64,000 nt of DNA from Pseudomonas frederiksbergensis (GCF_001874645.1 NZ_CP017886.1:3842001-3906000); one strand, 5' to 3'; shown: positions 1 to 9,209, counted from the first letter of the stretch. Notes: generated by a model not told the origin, from the sequence alone. Made by a program: numbers and translations.

Positions 1-818
1 TAGCGATACACGCCGCTGGCCGTCAGCTGTGGCGCCGTGCCGCCAACCCATTGCGCGAACAGCTCCTGATACCGCCCGGAGCGCACCTGATGGTTGACGA
101 ACAGGTTGAGGTAGTTGATCAGGCCGAACTCATTACGCTTGGCGCCCAGAGACACGTAATCGATGTCATAGGGCGCGGTGCCGGCGACGCTGAGGTTTTT
201 GTACTTGCCGGATTTGATCAGCGACGAGGCGACCGTCGAGGTCACGGTGGTCGCGTCGATCTGCCCCTGGCTCAGGGCAAGTACCGCGTCAGCCAGCGAC
301 TGGTAGGCATGGAAAGCGCCCTTGGCGTTGGCCCATTTCTTCACATCGTTTTCCAGGGCGATGGCTTCAAACGTGCCGGCCGGGCCGCCCACCGAATGGC
401 CCTTGAGGTCGTCGTAGGCCTTGATTCCGGCATCGCTGCGGGTCAACACCACCATCTGGAAGGCGAAGTAGGGAATGGTCATGCCCACGGTCTTGGCGCG
501 TTCCAGCGTGTCGGAGGTGGAGGCAACGATGACGTCAGCGCGGCCGGAAACCAGTGCCGGAATTCGGTCCGGAAACGGGGTCTCAACAATCTCGGCTTTG
601 ACCCCGAGGGTTTTTGCCAGGTCGTTGCAGTAGTCGACATCGAAGCCGGCCGGGGTGTTCTTTTCATCGCGAAAGCCCATCGGCGGAAAGTCCAGGGTGA
701 CCGCGCAACGCAAGCTGCCGGACTCGATGATGTCGTCGAGTTTGTCGGCCTGGGCCTGGGCGATGAACGCGCTGCTCAGCAGGGCGGTAATGAAGACGGC
801 GGATGCAGGATTTTTCAT
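1..818 (-). CDS. Periplasmic amino-acid-type ABC transporter substrate-binding protein (3' end outside window)
   Basis: Reading the minus strand from the ATG at 818 gives an open frame to the window edge, so the C-terminus is missing. Residues 1-24 form a signal peptide (hydrophobic core ending AQA). The mature part starts with the SLRCAVTLDFPPMGF / GFDVDYCNDLA pattern of family 3 solute-binding proteins, followed by DRIPALVSGRADVI. It should bind a polar amino acid in the periplasm and deliver it to a membrane permease, presumably encoded beyond the window. It lies downstream of the hydroxyproline genes on the same strand, separated by 281 bp with a GTATAC operator (883-894). I infer that the substrate is hydroxyproline or a related compound. 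Family assignment is firm; the substrate is a context guess. Confidence 0.85.
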   Translation of the reverse strand, partial: MKNPASAVFITALLSSAFIAQAQADKLDDIIESGSLRCAVTLDFPPMGFRDEKNTPAGFDVDYCNDLAKTLGVKAEIVETPFPDRIPALVSGRADVIVASTSDTLERAKTVGMTIPYFAFQMVVLTRSDAGIKAYDDLKGHSVGGPAGTFEAIALENDVKKWANAKGAFHAYQSLADAVLALSQGQIDATTVTSTVASSLIKSGKYKNLSVAGTAPYDIDYVSLGAKRNEFGLINYLNLFVNHQVRSGRYQELFAQWVGGTAPQLTASGVYR

Positions 819-882
819 AAGGGGCCTCGTTGTCGGATGGTGTCGAGCGTTGGGCAGTTCTTATCAAATGGGTATTTAGAAT

Positions 883-894
883 TTCGTATACGAT
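883..894. promoter_or_regulatory. Putative GntR/FCD-family operator (TTCGTATACGAT)
   Basis: A perfect 10-bp palindrome, TCGTATACGA (884-893), lies 65 bp upstream of the binding-protein start. It fits the NTNGTATACNAN type of site used by many FadR/FCD-subgroup GntR regulators and nearly matches the site at 6241-6252 before the local GntR gene. The link to that regulator is inferred. The rest of the 819-1099 gap shows no gene. Confidence 0.55.
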
Positions 895-1099
895 ATTTGA
901 TATGCACTGGATGTGCCAAAAAACCGGAGTTCACACCCGGTTCAACACTCGATGGGCTACGAGGCCCGAAATAGAAGCCAGCAGCTTGCGGTGCAATATC
1001 CGGCCAAGGAAATACGACAGGAAGACGAACGCCTCGAAGGCGGGCGCCGTGTCACAAAAGGGAGCAAGGTTTGGCGGGGTACTCAGTAACGGGTAACAG

Positions 1100-1846
1100 T
1101 CAGCGATGGTTGTCACGGTACTGTGAAGGGGACACGCCGGTGAGCGCCTTGAACTGGCGGCTGAAGGCGCTGTGGTCGGTGTAACCGCAGCGCAGGGCGA
1201 TCTCGGTGATCGGCAGTTCGCCCGACAGCAGCTGCGTGGCCGCGCCCAGACGTGCCTTATGAATCATCTGCCGTGGTGTTAACTGGAAGATCCGTTTGCA
1301 CAGGCGCTCCAGTTGCGCCACGGAAAAACCGCTGAGGGCGGTCAGTTCGCTCAGCGCGACAGGCTGCGCGTAGTGTTCGCGGATGTGCCCGTCGACCGCT
1401 GCGAGCTTTTCATAGGCCGGATGACTGGACTGGGGCGCGAGCAGGTCGTAGGAAATCCCCGCCATGCCGATAATGCTGCCCTGTGCATCGTGCAGTGCCA
1501 GTTTGTGGGTCAGACACCAACCAGGTTCGCGGCCAGGGTAAAGGTGCAGTTCAAGCTGATCGCTCAACGGGCTGCCGTCACTCAGCACCCGCAGGTCTTG
1601 CTCGGTGTAATGCGGGCCGAAGCGCGAGGGAAACACCTGTTCAGCCGTTTTGCCGAGTAACGCATTGGCGTCTTTGGCACCACAGCGTTGGGCCAGGGTT
1701 TGATTGATCAGCACGTAGCGGGCGGCGGTGTCCTTGACGAAGAACACCACGCCGGGCATGGCATCGAGCAGCGGTGTGATCAGGTGCAAACTGCCCAACA
1801 GCTCGGGCAGGTCGCGAGGGCAGGGCAGTGACAGGGGGAACGTCAT
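1100..1846 (-). CDS. AraC-family transcriptional regulator with N-terminal PAS domain
   Basis: A 248-residue protein. Residues about 20-130 look like a PAS sensor (DAMPGVVFFVKD, then GMAGISYDL). Residues about 145-245 are an AraC double helix-turn-helix, with the signature CGYTDHSAFSRQFKALTGVSPSQYR. It starts 28 bp after the dehydrogenase alpha-subunit gene on the same strand and so probably belongs to the same operon. It likely controls hydroxyproline catabolism, as an AraC-type activator does in the P. aeruginosa lhp locus. The role is inferred from position; the domain call is secure. Confidence 0.85.
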   Translation of the reverse strand: MTFPLSLPCPRDLPELLGSLHLITPLLDAMPGVVFFVKDTAARYVLINQTLAQRCGAKDANALLGKTAEQVFPSRFGPHYTEQDLRVLSDGSPLSDQLELHLYPGREPGWCLTHKLALHDAQGSIIGMAGISYDLLAPQSSHPAYEKLAAVDGHIREHYAQPVALSELTALSGFSVAQLERLCKRIFQLTPRQMIHKARLGAATQLLSGELPITEIALRCGYTDHSAFSRQFKALTGVSPSQYRDNHR

Positions 1847-1874
1847 CCGGTGGCGACCCGCAGGTAAGAGAGCC

Positions 1875-3143
1875 TTACTCTACGGTGGCGGACGCGGGAT
1901 TGGGAAGCTCGGCAAGCTGCAACAGCGTGTCGATGCGCGTCGGGGAAAAGGGTGGACGTGGTGCCGCTAGCGGCCAGTCGAACAGGTAACGGGTCGCTGC
2001 ACCGCAGACCCGTCCCTGGCAGGCACCCATGCCGCAACGCGTGTACAGTTTGGCCTGGTTCCAGTCGGTGCAGGTCTTGAGTGCTGACAGCGCAACGTCT
2101 TCACAACGACAAATCAGCGTATCGGCCGTGGCCAGGTGTTTCAGTTCGTCGCGCAAGGCAAAGCTGCGTCGCAACTGATCGGCGAACGCTTGCCAGCGTT
2201 GCCGCTGCGGCCAGAGTGCGCGGGCTTGCCGGACTTCACCGACGGCCATCAATCCTGCGATTGCACCCTCGATCCATGCCAGCTCACTGCCGCCAAAACC
2301 TGTGCATTCGCCCGCGGCATAGTGTCTGTTCAGGCTACTGAGCTGGCTCGCGTCGACGGCGATCGCGTCGTCCTTCAATTCGCAGCCCAGAGCGTGGGCC
2401 AGTTGGGTATTGGGGATCAGGCCGAAGCCACAGGCCAGTCGCTCACAGGGGATGTCGACGATCCGCCCCTGGCGTTTCAGGCGTATGCCTTGCAGGTGGT
2501 TGTCGCCATAGGCTTCGAGGATGTAGCTGTCGCTGCGGTAATGACGATCAAACAACTGCAAGGCTTGCAGCCACTTGGCTGGCCATCGTGGCAGTTGCAG
2601 GGCAAACCCGGCGACGGCTCTTAGCGGCGCTTGTTCGGCGATGTGCACGACCTGGCCCCCGGCCTTTTTCGCGGTGGCCGCGCTGGCCAGCAGCAGCGGA
2701 CCACTGCCGGCAATCACCAGCCGTTCGCCGGCCACCGGCATGCCGCCCTTGATCAGCGCTTGCAGCCCGCCCGCGCCGGTGACGCCGGGCAAGGTCCAGC
2801 CGGGAAACGGCAGCAACAGTTCACGGGCACCGGTGCACAGAATCAGTTGTTCGTACTCGATGCTCCAGCCGTGCTCGGGGTCTTCCAGCAACAGCTGTCG
2901 GGCACCGGCCAACGCGACCACGCGTGTCGAATTGAACACCTGAACGTTACTCGCTGCCGCCAGTTTCTGACGATGAGCCTGAGCATTGCTCGGCAAGTGT
3001 GCATTGACGCCATCACGCCAGATTTGCCCGCCGGGTACCGGGTTGTCATCGATGATGGCGATGCGTGCGGTGCTCGGTGCGGCCGCCAACGCTGCCGCCA
3101 TGCCCGCAGGCCCCGCGCCGATAATCAGCAGATCGACTTTCAT
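1875..3143 (-). CDS. D-hydroxyproline dehydrogenase, NAD(P)/FAD-binding subunit with C-terminal BFD-like [2Fe-2S] domain
   Basis: 422 residues from the ATG at 3143, which overlaps the stop of the preceding [2Fe-2S] gene as ATGA (3140-3143). The N-terminus carries the dinucleotide-binding GAGPAGM motif near residue 8, with GGQIW shortly after. A second Rossmann segment follows (IAGSGPLLLASA). The last ~90 residues hold a BFD-type cluster: ICRCEDV, then RCGMGACQGRVCG. The layout matches the alpha subunit of HcnB-like heteromeric amino acid and opine dehydrogenases. With the two genes upstream it should form the membrane-linked enzyme that oxidises cis-4-hydroxy-D-proline. A frame extending upstream to 3248 is rejected because it would run through the neighbour gene. 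Confidence 0.85.
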   Translation of the reverse strand: MKVDLLIIGAGPAGMAAALAAAPSTARIAIIDDNPVPGGQIWRDGVNAHLPSNAQAHRQKLAAASNVQVFNSTRVVALAGARQLLLEDPEHGWSIEYEQLILCTGARELLLPFPGWTLPGVTGAGGLQALIKGGMPVAGERLVIAGSGPLLLASAATAKKAGGQVVHIAEQAPLRAVAGFALQLPRWPAKWLQALQLFDRHYRSDSYILEAYGDNHLQGIRLKRQGRIVDIPCERLACGFGLIPNTQLAHALGCELKDDAIAVDASQLSSLNRHYAAGECTGFGGSELAWIEGAIAGLMAVGEVRQARALWPQRQRWQAFADQLRRSFALRDELKHLATADTLICRCEDVALSALKTCTDWNQAKLYTRCGMGACQGRVCGAATRYLFDWPLAAPRPPFSPTRIDTLLQLAELPNPASATVE

Positions 3144-3376
3144 GGCCGGGTCTCCACGCACATGCCTGTGCGGCAGGTGGTCTGGCAGGCAAGGCGGCGC
3201 TGACCGTCGATACTCACCCGGCACTCCTGGCAAACCCCCATCCCGCAAAAAGGCGCCCGGCGCTGACCGCTGACCGAGGTTCGACTGCAGCCGTCGCCAG
3301 CCAGGTAGAGCAGCGCTGCAACCGTTGTACCGGCGTCGACCGATACCGTGCGGCCATCGAGGCTCACTTCAATCAT
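3140..3376 (-). CDS. D-hydroxyproline dehydrogenase, small [2Fe-2S] ferredoxin-like subunit
   Basis: A 78-residue protein of the HcnA / soluble Fer2 type. Cysteines at 44, 49, 52 and 64 fit the pattern C-x4-C-x2-C-x11-C (FCGMGVCQECRV, then LACQT), the spacing of a plant-type-like [2Fe-2S] cluster. Extra cysteines lie at 30, 68 and 73. Its start overlaps the stop of the previous gene (3373-3376) and its stop overlaps the next start (3140-3143), both as ATGA, so translation of the three subunits is probably coupled. It should pass electrons between the FAD subunits. Confidence 0.87.
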   Translation of the reverse strand: MIEVSLDGRTVSVDAGTTVAALLYLAGDGCSRTSVSGQRRAPFCGMGVCQECRVSIDGQRRLACQTTCRTGMCVETRP

Positions 3377-4488
3377 GCGCGTAACCCTCGTGCGGTGGTC
3401 AGGAAACGCCCCGGCAGATAAGGCGTCGGGTCGATGGCCGGAGTGGTTTTACACAGCTGCGCGGCCAGCAGATGCGCACTGCCGGGAGCTGTGGTCACGC
3501 CCAACCCTTCATGCCCGGCCGCCAGCCACAAACCCGCTTGCTGCGGATGCTCACCGAGCAGCGGCAAGCCATCGGGCGTGGCGGCGCGCAGGCCGGTCCA
3601 GCTGCGGATGGCGTTCATCCCGGCCAGCTCCGGCAAATAGTCGATTGCCCGGCGCAGCATGCGCGCCAACACCGAGGCTTCGACGCTCAGGTCGGTGGTG
3701 TCGAACTGGCGTGACGAGCCGAGAAAGAGTTGCCCGGTCGGGCGTGGCTGGGCATTGAAGGCAACCGAGGTGCCTTCGCTGGCGTGAGCACTGGTGACAT
3801 AGCCCAGCTCGACCAACTGGTGATGGATCTTGCCAGGGTAACGGTCGGTGATCAGCAGGTGGCCCTTCTTCGGGCGAATCGGCAGCTCGGGGCACAGCTC
3901 GGTGGCATGAATGCCGTTGGCCAGCACCACCGCTTCGGCACGCAAGCGTTCGCCAGTAGCCAATCGCAGTTGATTGCCGTCGACCTGCGAGACGTCGACC
4001 GTGCGCCGAGTGATTCGGCCAGCGTTCTGGTTGAGCAGCCAGTGCGCAGCATTCGGCGCGTAGAGAATGCCGTCGCCGCTGACTTTCAGTGCACCACTCA
4101 GGCCGGCGCGCAGCATCGGCTCGGCTGTGTACAGGGCACGCGGGTCGAGCATTTCACAGGCGATGCCCTGGGCCTTGAGCGTCTGACGTTTGTGCTCGGC
4201 GCCGGCCATTTCCTCGTCATTGGCAGCCAGCCATAGCGTGCCGCAGTTGCGGTAGGCGCAATCGGGGTCCAGGCGCGGTGCCCATTGTCGCCAGAGTTCG
4301 ATGGAGTATCGGCTCAGCGCCAATTCGGCCGGGTTGTCATCTATCGCCACCAAGTGGCCCATGCCGACCGCCGTGGCGCCGCCGCGCTGGCTGTCGAGCA
4401 CCAGCACGTCGAGCCCGCGTTGCGCCAGCTCATGGGCGCAGGCACTGCCGACAATACCGGCGCCGATGACGATGACGTCGGCATTCAT
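3373..4488 (-). CDS. D-hydroxyproline dehydrogenase, DadA-like FAD oxidoreductase (catalytic subunit)
   Basis: 371 residues from the ATG at 4488, which overlaps the epimerase stop as ATGA (4485-4488). The N-terminus has the FAD-binding [17 protein letters not shown] motif. The C-terminal half has [17 protein letters not shown] and [12 protein letters not shown], typical of the DadA/glycine-oxidase (DAO) family. In the heteromeric enzymes this subunit binds the amino acid and forms the imine. Together with the epimerase it gives the route hydroxy-L-proline, cis-4-hydroxy-D-proline, pyrroline-4-hydroxy-2-carboxylate. The deaminase and semialdehyde dehydrogenase that complete the pathway are not in this window. 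Confidence 0.85.
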   Translation of the reverse strand: MNADVIVIGAGIVGSACAHELAQRGLDVLVLDSQRGGATAVGMGHLVAIDDNPAELALSRYSIELWRQWAPRLDPDCAYRNCGTLWLAANDEEMAGAEHKRQTLKAQGIACEMLDPRALYTAEPMLRAGLSGALKVSGDGILYAPNAAHWLLNQNAGRITRRTVDVSQVDGNQLRLATGERLRAEAVVLANGIHATELCPELPIRPKKGHLLITDRYPGKIHHQLVELGYVTSAHASEGTSVAFNAQPRPTGQLFLGSSRQFDTTDLSVEASVLARMLRRAIDYLPELAGMNAIRSWTGLRAATPDGLPLLGEHPQQAGLWLAAGHEGLGVTTAPGSAHLLAAQLCKTTPAIDPTPYLPGRFLTTARGLRA

Positions 4489-5420
4489 GAGCCGATGCCC
4501 CACGCGAACGGGTCGTCTTCCTCCAGCAACAAGTGGTTCTCGCCACTCATGTGGGCGCGACCGCGAATGGTCGGAATGATGCGTTGCGCGTCGAGCCGCT
4601 CGTAACTGGCTTCGAACTGGCTGCCGATCACACTGGCCTGGCGCCAGACTTCGCCGGGCTGCAATTTACCGTCCGCTGCCAGGCACGCCAGCTTGGCGCT
4701 GGTGCCGGTGCCGCACGGGGAGCGGTCGTAGGCTTTGCCGGGGCAAAGTACAAAGTTACGGCTGTCGGCCTCGGGGTCGTCGGCGAACAGCTCGATGTGA
4801 TCGATTTCGCCGCCATCCTCACCGCGAATGCCCTGGTTCTCCAGGGCTTCACGGACCGCCCAGGTGTAAGCGGTCAGGGCTTCGAGGTTATCGCTGGCAA
4901 TCCGCTGGCCGTGTTCGGCGATCAGGAAAAACCAGTTGCCGCCCCAGGCGATGTCGCCGCTGACCGTGCCGTAACCCGGCAGCGTCACCTGCACGGCCTT
5001 GCGGTAGCGCCAGGCCGGGACATTGCGCACGCTGACCGAGCGATCCTCGTGCAAGGTCGCCTCGACCGTGCCGACCGGGGTTTCGATCCGGTGCACGCCG
5101 GGCTCGATGCGCTTCAGGTACGCCAGTGAGACCACCAGGCCAATGGTGCCGTGACCGCACATGCCGAGGTAGCCGCTGTTGTTGAAGAAAATAACCCCGG
5201 CACAAGCGCCGGGATCTTGCGGCTCGCAGAGCAGGGCGCCTACCAGCACGTCACTGCCGCGTGGCTCAAGCACCGTGGCGGCGCGCCAGTGGTCGTGCTC
5301 CTCGGCGAGGCGGCGCTTGCGTTCGGCCATGGAGCCGGTGCCCAGTTCCGGGAAACCGGCGATGACCAGGCGTGTCGGTTCACCGCCGGTGTGAGAGTCG
5401 AGGACGTGGATACGTTTCAT
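4485..5420 (-). CDS. 4-hydroxyproline 2-epimerase
   Basis: 311 residues, close to the usual length of the proline racemase/hydroxyproline epimerase family. It begins [17 protein letters not shown]. The two catalytic cysteines are in place: C88 in GMCGHGTIG and C236 in [11 protein letters not shown], the cysteine pair of a hydroxyproline epimerase. The ATG at 5420 is preferred over an upstream in-frame codon at 5456, which would add 12 unrelated residues and fall inside an inverted repeat (5434-5456). It is first in a four-gene chain joined by ATGA overlaps and starts the pathway by inverting trans-4-hydroxy-L-proline at C2. Confidence 0.92.
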   Translation of the reverse strand: MKRIHVLDSHTGGEPTRLVIAGFPELGTGSMAERKRRLAEEHDHWRAATVLEPRGSDVLVGALLCEPQDPGACAGVIFFNNSGYLGMCGHGTIGLVVSLAYLKRIEPGVHRIETPVGTVEATLHEDRSVSVRNVPAWRYRKAVQVTLPGYGTVSGDIAWGGNWFFLIAEHGQRIASDNLEALTAYTWAVREALENQGIRGEDGGEIDHIELFADDPEADSRNFVLCPGKAYDRSPCGTGTSAKLACLAADGKLQPGEVWRQASVIGSQFEASYERLDAQRIIPTIRGRAHMSGENHLLLEEDDPFAWGIGS

Positions 5421-5433
5421 GAAGGGCGCCACC

Positions 5434-5456
5434 TTGCACAGGAAATGTCTGTGCAA
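5434..5456. promoter_or_regulatory. Perfect inverted repeat upstream of the epimerase gene
   Basis: TTGCACAG (5434-5441) and CTGTGCAA (5449-5456) are perfect 8-bp arms separated by 7 bp, centred about 25 bp upstream of the epimerase ATG. It could be an operator for the local AraC/PAS or GntR regulator, or a 5'-UTR hairpin. The sequence alone does not decide. Confidence 0.5.
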
Positions 5457-5526
5457 GACTGGCGTTTGAGGCGCGCAATGGCTTGAGGGATTTAACCGTT
5501 ACCGATGACGAAATCGGCACAGTCGA

Positions 5527-6207
5527 TCAGATTCGCGCAGGTGCATTCGGCAGGTGTTCATAGAGCGTGCGGCACACACCAATGATGTGCTGCTCGATCA
5601 GTTCGGCGGCTTTGTCGGCGTCACCGGCCCGGCAGGCAGCGAGAATGTCGCGGTGCTCGTGGTCCGCACGGTCCTTGCCTTCCGACAGGCTCATCTGCAT
5701 GCGCAGGTAGCGTTCGACCTTGTCATGAATCGAGCGGATCAGGTTGAGCAGGAACGGCCGCTGCGCCGGCTCGTAGAGGCAGGCGTGCAGGGCCCAGTTC
5801 AACTCGGCCCAGCGGCCGACGTTGTTTTCGTCGATGAACTCGGCACAGATACTTTCGGCGCGCAGGAACGTGGCTTCGGTCATGTTCGGCACGGCCAGGC
5901 GAATCGCCTGGACCTCCAGCAGCACCCGGACTTCAAAGATCTGCGCCAGTTCGGGCTCGGATATCTTCGTCACCACCGCGCCCTTGTTGCGCTGAAACTG
6001 CACCAGGCCTTCCGCCTCAAGGCGTTTGAGCGCCTCGCGCACCGGGATCTTGCTGACGTTGAACAAGCGGGCGATGTCGTCCTGACGGATCGGTTCGTCT
6101 TCGGCAAAATGACCGCCGATGATGGCCTCGCGCAGGTGCTTGGCGATGACTTCCGAAGCTGAGGGCGCAATCCCCAGATTTGGGGCATTGAAGCTGGGTA
6201 GAGGCAC
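5527..6207 (-). CDS. GntR-family (FCD domain) transcriptional regulator
   Basis: 226 residues from a GTG at 6207. The winged helix lies at about 18-80 (IRQDDIARLFNVSKIPVREALKRLEAEGLV). The all-helical FCD ligand domain follows to about residue 215, with the usual metal-binding histidines (for example EHRDIL and IEQHI). The frame stays open to 6408, but that start would put the operator at 6241-6252 inside the gene and add about 67 low-quality residues, so the shorter start is preferred. It sits 106 bp upstream of the epimerase gene on the same strand. It probably represses the hydroxyproline locus and itself through GTATAC sites. Confidence 0.85.
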   Translation of the reverse strand: MPLPSFNAPNLGIAPSASEVIAKHLREAIIGGHFAEDEPIRQDDIARLFNVSKIPVREALKRLEAEGLVQFQRNKGAVVTKISEPELAQIFEVRVLLEVQAIRLAVPNMTEATFLRAESICAEFIDENNVGRWAELNWALHACLYEPAQRPFLLNLIRSIHDKVERYLRMQMSLSEGKDRADHEHRDILAACRAGDADKAAELIEQHIIGVCRTLYEHLPNAPARI

Positions 6208-6240
6208 GTGAATGAATCCCGGCAAGGCGTGATGGCGAAT

Positions 6241-6252
6241 ATTGTATACGAG
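6241..6252. promoter_or_regulatory. Putative GntR operator (ATTGTATACGAG)
   Basis: The core TTGTATACGA (6242-6251) lies 35 bp upstream of the proposed GTG of the GntR gene. It shares GTATACGA with the site at 883-894. It is consistent with autoregulation and with one regulator acting on both ends of the locus. The assignment is inferred. Confidence 0.55.
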
Positions 6253-6407
6253 CACGTCAGAGCGCCAAGCGCTTTTGCGTTGCGCACTGTCTGGGCGCAC
6301 TTGCGTACCGGTATCGGGCGCACGCATTGAGTGCTGGTCGTTGAGGCTTGGGGCGGGGCAGGGGTAAACTGCCCGCCCCGTGAGATGTCTGCGAGCTGGA
6401 GTCGGCA

Positions 6408-6680
6408 ATGCGTAAAGATAAGAAACAGGTGATTGGTGACGAGATCGGCGATGCGCAGATCAAATTGTTCCTCGATTTTGAACCGATCGACGCGACTTCA
6501 CCGTCCCTGCACAAACTGATCAAAGCCTACCGTGGCCTGCGTATCGACGATTTCGAGCGTTTCCTGGTGTTCTTTGTCGAGGCCGGTTACGACCTGGACG
6601 GCAAGGACTTTGTTGCCCAGATCCAGGATCAGCGCAATGCCGCTGACTACATCGAGTTGATCAACAAGGCTCGCGGTTAA
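6408..6680 (+). CDS. Conserved PA4642-family protein, function unknown
   Basis: A 90-residue acidic protein beginning MRKDKKQVIGDEIGDAQ, with no signal peptide or membrane segment. I recognise it as the small conserved protein that neighbours mqo in pseudomonads (PA4642 beside PA4640 in P. aeruginosa). A predicted strand-turn region (FLDFEPID) and a helical end (FVAQIQDQRNAADYIELINKARG) are visible. It converges on mqo with a REP pair and a bidirectional terminator between them. No function can be assigned. Confidence 0.8.
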   Translation: MRKDKKQVIGDEIGDAQIKLFLDFEPIDATSPSLHKLIKAYRGLRIDDFERFLVFFVEAGYDLDGKDFVAQIQDQRNAADYIELINKARG

Positions 6681-6788
6681 GATCAAAAGATCGCAGCCTG
6701 CGGCAGCTCCTTGGGGTTTGCATACACCCCCAAACATTGTGAGTGTACTCGGTCGGCGTAGGAGCTGCCGAAGGCTGCGATCTTTTAA
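6681..6788. repeat. REP pair (BIME-like) between the PA4642-type gene and mqo
   Basis: Two REP copies in opposite orientation: GATCAAAAGATCGCAGCCTG... at 6681-6710 and GTAGGAGCTGCCGAAGG... ending near 6788. Each copy carries an imperfect palindrome. This is the common Pseudomonas extragenic repeat also found at about ten other places in the window. Confidence 0.85.
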
Positions 6789-6798
6789 GAGCCATAAA

Positions 6799-6840
6799 AA
6801 AACGCCCCGCACTCAATGAGTACGGGGCGTTTTCTTTTTT
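6799..6840. terminator. Bidirectional rho-independent terminator
   Basis: AAAACGCCCCG (6799-6809) pairs with CGGGGCGTTTT, with A-runs on one side and T-runs on the other. It can end both the plus-strand PA4642-type gene and the minus-strand mqo. Confidence 0.85.
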
Positions 6841-6860
6841 TGGGAAAGGGCGTGCGAGCA

Positions 6861-8369
6861 TCAAGCGAAGCTTGGGGTCTCGCTGCTTTCTGCAACCAGT
6901 TCCAGCGCGACGTTGTTCTGCGCATTGATCTTGCGATACAGCGCAGCGTCGGTTTCCAGGACTTTTTCCCGAGCCGGGAAGATTTCGGCAAGCTTGGTCG
7001 CCCACTCACCCTTGGCTTTGCCAGGGAAGCATTTTTCGATCAGCTCAAGCATGATCGACACCGTGACCGACGCGCCTGGCGATGCACCGAGCAGTGCCGC
7101 AAGGGATCCGTCCTTGGCGGCAACCAGTTCGGTACCGAACTGCAGGATGCCGCCTTTTTTCGGGTCTTTCTTGATGATCTGCACGCGCTGGCCAGCGACT
7201 TCCAGACGCCAGTCTTCGGCCTTGGCTTGAGGGTAGAAGCGGCGCAGCGATTCCAGGCGTTGTTCCATCGACTGCATCACTTCACTGACCAGGTACTTGG
7301 TCAGGTCCATGTTGTTTTTCGCCACGGCCAGCATCGGGCCGATGTTGCCGGCGCGAACCGACATCGGCAGGTCCATGAACGAACCGTGCTTGAGGAACTT
7401 GGTGGTGAAGCCGGCGTAAGGTCCGAACAGCAGGGACTTCTGGCCATCGACGACACGGGTGTCCAGGTGCGGCACCGACATCGGTGGCGAACCCACCGCT
7501 GCCTGGCTGTAGACCTTGGCCTGGTGGTGCTTGACCACTTCCGGGTTGTCGCAACGCAGCCATTGGCCGCTGATCGGGAAGCCGCCGAAACCTTTGCTTT
7601 CTTCGATGCCCGAAGCCTGCAACAACGGCAAGGCTGCGCCGCCAGCACCGAGGAAGACGAATTTGGCATCGACTTCACGGCTGTTGCCGCTGTTGACGTC
7701 CTTGATGCTGACGGTCCAGCCGGTGCCGTTACGCTTGAGACCGGTCACGCGCTTGCAGTACTTGACCTGGGCATCGGGTGCGCTGGTCAGGTGCTTGAGC
7801 AGTTGATTGGTCAGGGCACCGAAGTTGACGTCGGTGCCGTTCATCACGCGGGTCGCGGCGATGACTTCGTCGGCCGGACGCCCCGGCATCATCAATGGCA
7901 TCCAGTCGGCCATTTTTGCCTTGTCTTCGGTGTATTCCATGTCGGCGAAGGCGTGGTGCTTGCTCAGCACCTTGTAACGTTCCTTGAGGAACGAAACGCC
8001 CGCGTCACCTTGCACGAAGCTCAGGTGCGGGACCGGGCTGATGAAGGATTTCGACGAGCCGAAGGTGCCTTTTCGGGTCAGGTAGGACCAGAACTGCTTC
8101 GACACCTCGAACTGGGTGTTGATGTGCACGGCTTTCTTGATGTCGACGCTGCCGTCAGCGGCCTGTGGCGTGTAGTTCAGCTCACACAGCCCGGCGTGGC
8201 CGGTACCGGCGTTGTTCCACGGGTTGGAACTCTCCGCGGCACCGGAATCCATCAGCTCGACGACTTCCAGCTTGATCGCGGGGTCGAGCTCTTTGAGCAA
8301 TACAGCCAGGGTGGCACTCATGATGCCGGCCCCAACCAGTACTACGTCGACTGCTTCGTTATGCGCCAT
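6861..8369 (-). CDS. mqo: Malate:quinone oxidoreductase
   Basis: 502 residues, the normal length for this FAD enzyme. It oxidises malate to oxaloacetate and passes electrons to the quinone pool at the inner membrane face, replacing or backing up NAD-malate dehydrogenase in the TCA cycle. The N-terminal FAD motif is [17 protein letters not shown]. Family signatures follow: [20 protein letters not shown] (about 50-69) and [15 protein letters not shown] near the C-terminus. The ATG at 8369 is followed directly by the flavin-binding strand. Its gene end faces a bidirectional terminator at 6799-6840. Confidence 0.95.
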   Translation of the reverse strand: MAHNEAVDVVLVGAGIMSATLAVLLKELDPAIKLEVVELMDSGAAESSNPWNNAGTGHAGLCELNYTPQAADGSVDIKKAVHINTQFEVSKQFWSYLTRKGTFGSSKSFISPVPHLSFVQGDAGVSFLKERYKVLSKHHAFADMEYTEDKAKMADWMPLMMPGRPADEVIAATRVMNGTDVNFGALTNQLLKHLTSAPDAQVKYCKRVTGLKRNGTGWTVSIKDVNSGNSREVDAKFVFLGAGGAALPLLQASGIEESKGFGGFPISGQWLRCDNPEVVKHHQAKVYSQAAVGSPPMSVPHLDTRVVDGQKSLLFGPYAGFTTKFLKHGSFMDLPMSVRAGNIGPMLAVAKNNMDLTKYLVSEVMQSMEQRLESLRRFYPQAKAEDWRLEVAGQRVQIIKKDPKKGGILQFGTELVAAKDGSLAALLGASPGASVTVSIMLELIEKCFPGKAKGEWATKLAEIFPAREKVLETDAALYRKINAQNNVALELVAESSETPSFA

Positions 8370-9209
8370 TTAACGCGTCTCCAAAATCTGCAGCACCAAA
8401 TTGTCGGCATAGCTGCCAGGAGTGACGGGGCATACTCTGTAGAGCCCCGGGTCACCCATGGCCAGGATCGCCATGTCCGAATCTTCGCAATTTTTCGCAA
8501 CTTCGACGCACGCTACCTACCGGGCTTAGGGTTCCTATGAACTCACTTCAGCGCGCGGGAGGCAATTCGACTTATGGTCGATACGTCCGTTTGTGCAACC
8601 AAATCCGTAGTGGACAGGCTTCAGGCTCCAGTTCTTGAGGAGTACTCGGTCCTGTGTCGTTGGGCTGTTGTAGACGCTAATGGTGCATGTTCAGACGCAA
8701 AACTATTCATTTGCTCGCCACACTCTTGTGAAGTTGTGAAAACCCGTTTTTTCACGCTCTTTTGAAGACGTGAACCTCAAAAAAGGGCTGTCCCAGCCTG
8801 GCACCGTGCCCGGATGGATTGCCGCCATGGGATACAGGGCAGGCAAAACGGGCAAACAGCTCAGTGACCGAGCGTAACGACAGCTCTGGCAGATTCGTGA
8901 AAAGTGGTGGTTTGCAGGATAAACAGCAAGCTCGCCAGCTTCACTCGATCTGTGTGGGCGGCTCTCTGTGGGCGGTGCGGGGGAGCTGATACGCAGGTAT
9001 CAGCGATGCTGCGAGGCCCGATCAGGAGACGTCCTTATAATCGGGGGGAGATTGTAGCGAAGAAACGCAGGGAAATGGTCGTGTTTAATGACTTTTATTA
9101 GCCGTTCGGTCAGGTGGGCTACATGGCATGTGTTCAGGGTTGCTGGTTCGAAGGCGCTGCCCCCCGCTATACTGCGGGTCTGTCTGTATTTGCATCTGGA
9201 GAGTAACGC
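8370..9209. other. 840-bp intergenic region without a supported gene
   Basis: Only short open frames occur here (for example 8574-8765 and 8904-9101). They have no recognisable product, no good ribosome-binding site and no pseudomonad-like third-position GC bias. The stretch must hold the mqo promoter (right of 8369) and the promoter of the lipoprotein gene at 9210. I see no REP copy or RNA fold that I can name. Confidence 0.5.

Noticed and set aside
3143..3248. N-terminal extension of the NAD/FAD dehydrogenase subunit
   Set aside because: It would overlap most of the [2Fe-2S] subunit gene out of frame and destroys the GxGxxG start position. The ATGA-coupled start is better.
6816..8540. Long open frame (574 codons) on the plus strand opposite mqo
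   Set aside because: It is antisense to a clear, full-length mqo and has no domain signatures. GC-rich genes often leave the opposite frame open.
8574..9101. Two short open frames in the mqo upstream gap
   Set aside because: No ribosome-binding site, no conserved pattern and poor codon bias.
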